Assembly (NCBI GenBank): GCA_013368315.1
Contig: JAACJM010000004.1
Span: forward strand, 682,001 to 746,000
Origin: Tetrapyrgos nigripes
Lineage: Eukaryota; Basidiomycota; Agaricomycetes; Agaricales; Campanellaceae
Reading direction: 5' to 3'
Length of the DNA stretch: 64,000 nucleotides
The notes under the pieces are model-generated. The model did not search any database. It was not told the DNA's origin and saw only the letters and a program-made list of their open reading frames with translations. Each line of letters starts with the position of its first letter. Within the stretch, counting starts at the first letter, position 1. The translations under genes were made by a program, and so were the position numbers. Shown here in pieces: positions 55,575-64,000 of the stretch.

Positions 55575-55911
55575 CTAGTTAACTTTGGTCACGCTAGCAG
55601 CACTGTCGAGGACATTAATTGAAGGAACGAGGCACGTCTACAGCGACTTACGGCAGCTGTAGGTTGGACCCATTGTCGTCTCTTATATTCAAAATTTGAG
55701 TGCGCTGCTAGTATTCTTAGCTGAAGGACCGGCAAACCAAAAAAAGAAACTCACGTCGCCCATGATCTGAGAGCTAAGCACAGTGCCGTACTGCACAGCG
55801 CCGCGCGCGTTCCAATACCAGACGCGAGTTCCAGGCTGTAAGAAGAATATTCAACAGAAGTCGAAATAGAGAAGAGGACAGATAGCGTACTGGAAAGTTG
55901 TTGGGGTTCAT
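55575..55911 (-). CDS. Small conserved fungal protein, four exons, SH3/Tudor-like
   Basis: A 59-residue product assembled from tiny exons: a 21-nt exon MNPNNFP (from the ATG at 55911), then PGTRVWYWNARGAVQYGTVL with SSQIMGD, then RTQILNIRDDNGSNLQLP, then AASVTKVN ending at 55575. All three junctions keep frame with GT-AG signals (GTACGC, GTGAGT and GTAAGT donors). The Gly-Thr-Val-rich pattern resembles small basidiomycete proteins with a Tudor/SH3-like barrel; I recall similar hypothetical proteins but no function. Too split to appear as a long ORF. Confidence 0.65.
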
Positions 55912-56629
55912 AGCCAAAACAGTTGGTTCGAAGTGAGTTGACCTTACTGGGAGGACATCTGTTCCCTTTATACTACAAGCGAGAACCGAGAAACCGAAAT
56001 ATAATGTGAAGACGTCGATCAAGTGTTTTCCCCTAGTTTGCCTTCAGAATCGTTTCGTCACGGATACCGGGGTTAGGACTTGTTTGAACATCTGAGGATT
56101 GCAGTGTCATTAATCTGTGTTCATGAGCGAGTCCTTTGCGCGGAAATTGAAGACCAAATCGCTTGAATCGTTTGAATCGTTCTCAAAGAAGCGCCGGAAT
56201 CTTTAGTCCATACAAGCCCGAGGGTGTTTCTCCCAGTTCTCCCACTACGATCGAAATCAAGTCAGGGAAATACATTTGATCTTCGCATCGGAAATAGGAA
56301 AAGAGGACAAATGACTAGGGTGTGCAATCAGAAGCATGAAGGGAAGCAAGTCATCCAAAGCAGGCACGGATTGATCTGCAAAAACGCACGTAATGCATAC
56401 AGGCTTAGCCGTGTATCAACAAGTATTTGGCCACAGGGTTGCAAGACTGGATCTTGTCATTCTTTCGCCTCGGAGTCTCCATGACACGAAAACCGTCAAA
56501 AAACGCGAAGCAAGAGAATTTTGTCCCCCCAGAAAGTGAAAATTGGTAACCTTTGCACGTGCACGTGTTTGCTCTTCAAGTCGCCCGTAACTACGTCCAT
56601 CGCAAAGTCAACCACCGCTCCACACTTGC
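55912..56629. other. Divergent gap, small protein / LST8
   Basis: About 720 bp. A CACGTG-type motif in GCACGTGCACGTG (~56557-56569) sits 60-75 bp before the LST8 start, a possible E-box pair. No gene seen. Confidence 0.4.
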
Positions 56630-58181
56630 ATGCCCGCACCTACGTCCAACGCAAAGTCGACTGCTCCACGCCATGATATGTCGGTAATTCTAGTTACGGG
56701 CTCGTACGATCATGAAATCCGTTTTTGGGAGGCCTGGAGTGGAATCTGTTCCCGAACCATCACTCGCACTGGCGAGTCTGGCGTGAGCATTACTCCTGTT
56801 CGCTGCTTTACAGTCAATTCACGTCTTGTTCGCGCGCCGCTGGTCCCTAGCAAGTCAATCGTCTTGCCATCTCTCCAGAGTAAGCATTTGGACCTGGGTA
56901 CACTCAAATACTGGGTTAATTGCAAGCTTTCTAGTAAACGTCTCTTGGCTGCCGCTATCCATAAGAAAGTCAACATTTATGACATTGCCAGTGCCTCTTC
57001 TGAGCCTGTATGAATCTTGCTACCAGTTTCAAGTGCCAAGTTAGCTAAATCCGCGTTTGCAGGGCATAACCTTCGAAGGGCACACCAAAAACGTTACTTC
57101 AGTATCGTTTCATAGCGAAGGAAAATGGCTTGTTACAGGAAGTGAGGACGGAACGATCAAAATCTGGGATCTCAGGTGCGTTGACTATAGCTTTTGTTTT
57201 GCTATCCCTTTCTTAACATTTAGGCAGGAGTGCACATCTGCATCGAACTTACGACAACGGAGCTCCTGGTGAGTTTGCAAGACTCTGCCTCACAAAGTTA
57301 ACCTCATACCTAAAATCCCTACTGCTGTCCAGTAAACGATGTATGCGTCCACCCCAATCAGGGAGAACTTATCTCTTGCGATCAATCAGGAAGCATCAAG
57401 CAGTGGGATTTATCAGACAATATTTGCTCTCATGAGCTTGTACGTATGCTTGTGGTCTAGATGGATATAGTCTCATAATGCCATCTCAAGACACCCGCTG
57501 GCAAAACTCCAATCCGGTCTGTCAGCCTCGCTTTGGATGGGTCATGTCTCGTTGCTGGGAACAATAAGGTGTGCATTTCCAATATTCCAATACTCTGATG
57601 ACCTTTATGGTTCAACTTCGTTATCCTCTAGGGTCAATGTTACGTGTGGAAAGTAAACGAAGAGAATTCCGGACTTCCGCGGTTTCAAGCTGTCACGACT
57701 TTCCATGCGCACAACAAATATCTAACTCGATGTTTGCTCAGTCCCGATGCAAAGTATAGATTTCCTTTCTAGTTTTCTTTGCCAATGATACGACTTTTGG
57801 CCATTTAAGGTGCTTAGCTACTTGCTCGGCCGACACTACCGTCAAAATCTGGTCAATATCTCCCAATTACGAATTCAAGCAAGAAAAAGTTCTTTCTGGT
57901 CACCAACGATGGGTTTGGGATTGTGCTTTCAGTGCAGACTCTGCTTACCTCGTTACGGGTTCGTAGTTAAGTTTAACGTTACGAACGAACGTGCCCTGAC
58001 GATTGTTTACAGCTTCATCAGACCACACTGCTAGGTTATGGGAAATGGCTTCTGGTGAGACAGTCAGGCAGTACAATGGTCACCACAAAGGTGCGTTTAG
58101 ACCGTCATAATGCTGCCGTCATTAACATGATGCACAAATGTAGCCGCGGTCTGCTGTGCGCTCCACGATGGTGCAGGCTGA
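56630..58181 (+). CDS. LST8: LST8, WD40 subunit of TOR complexes
   Basis: A seven-bladed WD40 protein that binds the TOR kinase domain in TORC1 and TORC2. Blades visible: [157 protein letters not shown]; and a last blade [21 protein letters not shown] with [15 protein letters not shown]. The end is [19 protein letters not shown] (stop 58179-58181). Eight or nine short introns. The start is ATG 56630, or an internal ATG at 56678 (MSVILVTG), which is closer to the yeast N terminus. Confidence 0.93.
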
Positions 58182-59479
58182 GAAGGACAACTCGTAAGTC
58201 GAGGCCGGCACTCTTTTTACATACTCTGAAAAAAGTTGAACAGGCAAAGTAAAGCCTTCGAATGATTTCATCATCAGACACTTCAATGTCATGTTGTTTA
58301 CATTAGCCCTTCTCTAGTCCCACAGGAATTTGAAAGACTGCCCGAGGCCTCATGCTTGAGATAGGTCTTCATTTTTCTTGCAATCGGAAATACGGGTGCA
58401 GATTTCCCGTTGCTGTGTAGAGTGGTACCCAGAATACCACCCTGCGCTCTTTTGATTCTAGAACTACTTATGCCGCACTCCATGGCAATCCTCGAAAGTC
58501 CTTCCCGCGAAGCTGCAGGCCTAATCGAATTCATCTCCGCGGCCATATCCTATATCTCTCTCGGTACCTCTTAAGAGTGCGGGGTATCATCATCACTTTC
58601 TTTCACAAACACATGCGTACAAAAATTTTGTGTACCCCTCGTCATGCTCACATTCCGAGTAATCTGACCTTCTGTCGACGTTTAGGGTCTGAGGACTGAC
58701 TTCCTCCTACGATTCGATGTCAGTTCCGGAAAAGAGCTTTTCCTTTGAATCTACTAGGGGTCGATGGATATCCCGACGCGTGTCATCGTTTGCCTGTTCT
58801 GTGAGGTCTGCAGCAAGAATGTCGGGCTTTTTAACCTGGGGCAGGGCCAGCCCTCCAACTGATGTTTCCATGTTTCTAGATGTTTCTACTCCGCGATTTT
58901 TGGGCATGTCAAGCCTGAGAGTCTTGGTTGTAGCACATTGGGGACTGCCACTGATTTCCCCCTAAATCATTGCACGCCTGGACAATGTTGACTTTATGAT
59001 CTAGTAATCTCGGTTTAACTTCAGCTTGTGGGCGACTTTCGGAAAAACTGTTCGGTTTACAATACCGAGTGTTGTCTTGACAGTCCTGTGGTTAGGTTCT
59101 GGAGCTGGCCGCGGTATGGACTGTCAAATTTGGAATAGACGTCAACGATTTCACCCGATACTTAGAATGTAAACTTTGTCTTAGGATAGCACACATTGGA
59201 GAGGCTGAGAGCTCAGGTACACTGTGGAAAACTGTGAAACCACTGTGGTTGAAGACTTTTGGTATCCCTGCTGGCAAAAGTAATACTCCTCCGCGGTTTA
59301 CGTTAGATCCGGAACGGGATGCCGCAGTCAGACGAAAGAAGAGCATCTGATTGGCCGTTGGTCATGCTGATCAGCACTGAAATACCAAACGAGTCTTCGC
59401 GAAGTTTTTTTCAGACTTCCATCTCCTCCTATCTCTGCAGTCGTCGCCTCTCTCTTATTCGCGCTTCTTCTGCAGTTTA
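58182..59479. other. Gap upstream of GLT1
   Basis: 1.3 kb. Three minus-strand frames of 65-85 codons (58298-58546, 58707-58907, 59092-59346) have protein-like composition but no family and no shared splice pattern that I could establish. The right end, from 59400, is pyrimidine-rich with CT tracts before the GLT1 start. Confidence 0.35.
58298..58546 (-). CDS. Hypothetical ORF
   Basis: An 82-codon frame (MAAEMNSIRPAASREGLSR to a Leu-Met end), unrecognised, hydrophilic, with no signal peptide. It could be a 3' exon of a minus-strand gene in the GLT1 upstream gap. Weak support. Confidence 0.2.
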   Translation of the reverse strand: MAAEMNSIRPAASREGLSRIAMECGISSSRIKRAQGGILGTTLHSNGKSAPVFPIARKMKTYLKHEASGSLSNSCGTREGLM

Positions 59480-62400
59480 ATGGCAAGTGCAGTTTTCGAC
59501 ATCACGCCACCTTCAACAGATCTACCCTACGTGTCCGAAACTGCATCTGCAGACAATATCAGCAGCTTCCATGCCGTAGAACGTGACCCCGACTCTTTCG
59601 ATGCCGCTCTCCCCGCCAACCAAGGCTTGTACATGAACGAAAATGAAAGGGACTCTTGCGGTGTCGGCTTTGTCTGCCATGTCAAGGGACAACCGACTCA
59701 TAAGATTGTGTCCGATGCCCGCCATCTTCTTTGTGCAATGACCCACAGAGGCGCGACAGGTGCTGATAGTAGAGATGGAGACGGCGCAGGAGTAATGACT
59801 GCAATACCTCATGCGTTTTTCAAGAGAGAGGCAGAGAGGGATATTGACTGTACACTTCCCGAGCCCGGTGAATACGCAGTTGGCAATCTTTTCTTCAAAG
59901 CGAGCGATCCTGTCCAACTTCAGAGTCAACAAGCAGTCTTCACAAAAATTGCCAACGACCTCGGACTTCGTGTTCTTGGCTGGAGAGAGGTGCCGACGGA
60001 TGGAACTATTCTTGGTCCTGCCGCAAGCAGCAAGGAACCAGCCATTCTTCAACCTTTCGTCGTTCTTCGTGCTCATTACGGGAACGGGAACGCGAACCAA
60101 GGCGGCACATTCGATGCCAAATACTTTGAGCGTCAACTCTACGTTCTACGCAAGCACGCAACTCATAGGATGTTCGTCTCTCTTTTTATTGTTCCTTATC
60201 TGTGGAGACTACTCAATTCATTCCCTTATCTATAGCACTTTGGCCAAGGGATTTTACATCTGTTCCCTGTCTACAAAAAACATCGTGTATAAAGGTCAAC
60301 TGTCACCTCCTCAAGTGTACAACTACTACCATGATCTCAACCATGTCCTTTATCGTTCTCATTTCACCCTCGTCCATTCCCGATTCTCTACCAATACGTT
60401 CCCCAGCTGGGACCGAGCCCAGCCTATGAGATGGGCTGCCCATAACGGTATGTCTCAGAATATCCGTCCTGATCAGCTGAGCTCATGCTATCTATCTCCT
60501 AGGTGAGATTAACACCGTGCGCGGAAACAAAAACTGGATGCACGCCCGTGAAGGTGTCTTGTCCTCCCAAAACTTTGGAGATGAGCTGGATCTACTCTAT
60601 CCCATCATCGAGACCGGCGGGTCCGATTCCGCTGCCTTTGACAACGTCCTTGAATTGCTTGTCGTCAATGGCATCGTTACCTTACCTGAAGCTGTGATGA
60701 TGTTGATTCCTGAAGCCTGGCAAGGGAACGACTTCATGGAACCGGAGAAGAAGGCTTTCTACAACTGGGCAGCTTGTCTTCAGGAGCCTTGGGACGGTCC
60801 AGCGCTGTTTGCCTTCAGTGATGGTCGTTACTGTGGTGCCAACCTTGACCGTAATGGTCTCCGCCCCTGCCGGTACATTGTCACCAACGACGACATTATG
60901 ATATGCGCTTCCGAAGTCGGTGTACTCTATGTACCCCCCGAGAAGATAGTGCAGAAGGGTCGTCTCAAGCCTGGTCGTATGCTTTTGGTCGATACGCAGG
61001 AGGGCCGCATAGTAGATGATAAGGAGTTGAAACGTGCCACCGCTTCAAAGCAGAATTTTGCATCTTGGGTCGAATCTCATGTCATTCATGTGCCCAACAT
61101 CATAAAACGTGCCAGACGTGGAGGTGCCGTTCTCGAGCCCGTTCTTGATGAGTACTCTCTCAGTCTAGACCCCAAGCTGCTGGCGTTTGGCTTCACCGTA
61201 GAACAGCTGAGCCTGCTCATTCTTCCTATGCTCTCCGATGGCAAGGAGGCTCTCGGTTCTATGGGCAATGATGCGCCTCTGGCTGCCATGGCTACCCAAC
61301 CTCGACTCGTTTACGAATATTTCCGACAACTCTTCGCACAAGTGACCAATCCCCCCATCGACCCTATCCGTGAAAGTATCGTCATGTCCTTGGAAGCATA
61401 CGTTGGACCTGAGGGCAATTTGCTTGAAATGAAGCCTGAACAGTGTCACCGTATTCTTCTGCCCTCTCCCCTCATCTCCATCGAAGAAATGAACGCCATG
61501 AAGAACCTCAAGACGGCCTACGCTACCTGGCCTTCAAGAACCCTCGATATCACTTTCCCCAAAGCACAAGGCTTGCCCGGATACAAGCTTGCTCTCGAGA
61601 GGGTGTGCAGTGAGGCCACGCAAGCTATTGATGATGGTGTCAAAGTCATTATTTTGTCCGACCGTGCTACCTCCTCTGAAAGGGTTCCTCTTTCGGCGTT
61701 GGTTGCTTGTGGAGGTGTCCATCACCACCTTGTCGCGCAAAAGAAGAGAGCGAAGATTGCCCTTATGGCTGAAACTGCCGAAGCGCGTGAAGTCCACCAT
61801 CTTTGTGTCCTTGTTAGCTATGGTGCCGACGCTGTGTGTCCATGGTTATTGATGGAAACCGTTCACAAAGTTGGACGAGAGGGACTGTGAGTGCTGTCTT
61901 CAATCTAGTATTTGCTTTTTGCTTATATTTTTTGCAGTATCAAGGGCGACAAAACAGTGGAGGATCTGATGGACAACTATCGTCATTCAGTCGACAATGG
62001 TATTTTGAAGGTTATGTCCAAGATGGGTATCTCTACGCTTCAGTCATACAAGGGTGCCCAAATCTTCGAAATTCTCGGTCTCCACAGCGAAGTCGTTGAC
62101 CGTTGCTTCATTGGTTCTGCCAGCCGTGTACAAGGCGCGACCTTTGATCTCCTCGCCATGGACGCCTTCGAGCTTCACGAGCGCGGTTGGCCCACTCGCG
62201 AGACCATCCTACCTCCTGGAATGCCTGAATCTGGCGAGTACCATTGGAGAGACGGCGGAGAAGCTCACATCAATGATCCTGCTGGTATTGCCAACCTCCA
62301 GGATGCTGTCAGGGAGAAGAACCAGGCAGCTTATGACGCTTATGCACGCAATGCCGACGCACAGACCAGGCAGGTTCATCTTCGTGGTCTCCTTGACTTC

Positions 62401-64000
62401 CGCTACGACAACGCTACGTCAATTCCCATTGAGCAAGTAGAGCCCTGGAACGAAATCGTGCGTCGGTTCGTCACAGGTGCCATGTCCTATGGTTCCATCT
62501 CTATGGAGGCACACTCTACCCTCGCCGTGGCCATGAATCGTTTGGGTGGAAAGTCCAACACTGGGGAAGGAGGAGAAGATGCCGAGCGTTCTCTGGTTCT
62601 GGCTAATGGTGACACACTTCGTTCTGCTATTAAGCAGGTTGCTTCTGGACGATTTGGTGTGACTTCCAACTACCTTGCGGATGCTGATGAACTCCAGATC
62701 AAGATGGCGCAGGGTGCGAAGCCTGGTGAAGGTGGTGAATTGCCTGGACACAAAGTGTCTGGTTCCATTGCACGAACCCGTCACTCGACTGCTGGTGTCG
62801 GTCTCATCTCCCCTCCTCCTCACCACGACATCTACTCTATCGAAGACTTGAAGCAGCTCATTTACGATCTCAAATGTGCCAATCCACGGTCTCGTGTCTC
62901 TGTCAAGCTGGTGTCCGAAGTTGGTGTCGGTATCGTCGCTAGTGGTGTAGCGAAGGCAAAGGCCGATCATATCCTCATCTCCGGCCATGACGGTGGTACT
63001 GGTGCTTCCAGATGGACTGGTATCAAGTATGCAGGACTTCCATGGGAACTCGGTCTAGCGGAAACTCACCAGACGCTTGTCCTCAATGATCTTCGTGGTC
63101 GCGTCACCGTTCAGACTGACGGCCAGATCAGGACTGGTCGTGATATTGCCATTGCATGCTTGCTGGGTGCTGAAGAGTGGGGTTTCGCTACCACACCTCT
63201 CATTGCTATGGGATGTATCATGATGAGGAAATGCCACTGTACGTGCTCTTTTGTCTAACTTTCCAGCATAAAACTGACTTGTGCTGCCACAGTGAACACT
63301 TGTCCTGTCGGAATCGCCACTCAAGACCCTCAACTTCGTGCCAAGTTCGCAGGTCAACCTGAGCAGGTCATTAACTTCTTCTACTACCTCGCAGAGGAAC
63401 TTCGTGGATACATGGCTAAGTTGGGCTTCCGTACTATCAATGAGATGGTTGGTCGTGCGGATATGCTCAAGGTCAACGAAAAGCTGCGAACTCCCAAGAC
63501 TGCTCACCTTGATCTTTCCCCCGTCTTGAAGCCTGCCTGGCAAATGCGTCCTGGTGCAGCTACATATCGCGTTCGTCAGCAAGATCACAAGCTCTACATT
63601 CGTCTTGACAACAAGTTCATTGACGAATCTGAGCCTGCTCTCACCAAAGGTCTTCCCGTCCATATCGACTGCGATGTTGTCAACACCGATCGTGCGCTCG
63701 GTACCTCTCTATCTTACCGTGTATCCAAGCAGTATGGCGAGGAAGGCCTTCCGAGGGATACTATCCACATCCGCATGAGAGGCTCTGCTGGTCAATCTTG
63801 TGGTGCTTTCCTTGCTCCCGGTATTACTATTGAGCTTGAGGGTGACGCGAATGACTACGTCGGCAAAGGACTGTCAGGTGGTCGTCTCATTGTATACCCT
63901 CCGAAGTCTTCCGTCTTCAAGGCCGAGGAGAACATTATCATCGGAAATGTCTGTTTGTATGGTGCCACTTCAGGGGAGGCTTTCATCCGTGGAATTGCTG
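59480..64000 (+). CDS. GLT1: GLT1, NAD(P)H-dependent glutamate synthase (5' part, truncated by window)
   Basis: Glutamate synthase: converts 2-oxoglutarate and glutamine to two glutamates, part of ammonia assimilation. Visible: a short propeptide, then the class II glutaminase nucleophile in [10 protein letters not shown] (~59645), [37 protein letters not shown], and the central domain. The FMN-binding synthase domain follows: [47 protein letters not shown], and [15 protein letters not shown]. The 3Fe-4S cysteines are in RKCHLNTCPVG (63230-63312). Introns: 60172-60235, ~60449-60501, ~61887-61938, and ~63240-63292. The gene runs off at 64000 at the start of the GXGXG domain ([10 protein letters not shown]). 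The NAD(P)H-oxidising beta part lies beyond the window. Confidence 0.96.

Overview
This is nuclear DNA from a filamentous fungus, almost certainly a basidiomycete (Agaricomycetes-like). Genes are densely packed on both strands and cut by many 48-70 nt GT-AG introns, often with CTNAC-type branch sites, and exons can be tiny (11, 21, 22 and 24 nt). Conserved proteins have fungal orthologues, and the lineage-specific genes are secreted, serine/threonine-rich or egh16-like proteins. No prokaryotic operons, rRNA or CRISPR arrays are present.

Layout: 0.1-1.5 kb, a JmjC oxygenase (-). 1.8-8.5 kb, MOT1, the TBP-removing Snf2 ATPase (+). 8.6-9.5 kb, a Ser/Thr-rich membrane protein (-). 10.2-13.2 kb, a divergent pair of mitochondrial genes: ribosomal protein mS33 (-) and helicase SUV3 (+). 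13.5-13.8 kb, a small secreted protein. 14.0-18.3 kb, PAN2 deadenylase (+). 18.5-19.1 kb, a PDCD5 orthologue (-). 19.5-20.9 kb, a two-domain cupredoxin cell-surface protein (-). 21.0-25.0 kb has few proteins but holds an E-box/TATA promoter, a possible spliced non-coding transcript and a small one-helix membrane protein. 25.1-26.6 kb, an arrestin-like protein (-). 27.5-31.4 kb, two tandem egh16-family secreted paralogues with very different repetitive tails (-). 32.9-34.9 kb, succinyl-CoA:3-oxoacid CoA-transferase (-). 35.4-37.6 kb, PIF1 helicase (-). 37.7-41.3 kb, a repeat island with a 0.7 kb foldback palindrome, a tRNA-like sequence and a 25-bp inverted repeat. 41.4-42.5 kb, cohesin acetyltransferase ECO1 (+). 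42.9-43.6 kb, a tail-anchored hypothetical protein (-). 45.5-47.2 kb, an AIM25-type scramblase (-), divergent from mitochondrial IF-2 (47.3-50.3 kb, +). 50.4-51.8 kb, a CHORD-CS co-chaperone (-). 52.5-53.7 kb, a mitochondrial carrier (-), divergent from an ALKBH7-like dioxygenase (53.9-54.8 kb, +). 55.6-55.9 kb, a tiny four-exon gene (-). 56.6-58.2 kb, LST8, a TOR subunit (+). 59.5 kb to the right edge, GLT1 glutamate synthase (+, cut by the window).

Two themes stand out. Divergent head-to-head pairs with gaps of about 90-145 bp repeatedly combine two genes for mitochondrial proteins (mS33/SUV3, scramblase/IF-2, carrier/ALKBH7), which suggests shared promoters. Second, ECO1 and IF-2 (41.4-50.3 kb) carry several apparent one-base frame changes inside conserved blocks, two of them in six-base homopolymers. 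Consensus errors are the simplest explanation, but decay or unusual decoding cannot be ruled out from sequence alone.

I found no clear new multi-gene defence or biosynthetic system. The least explained signals are the spliced, apparently non-coding unit at 21.7-23.2 kb, the repeat island at 38-41 kb, and the repeat-driven tails of the egh16 paralogues.
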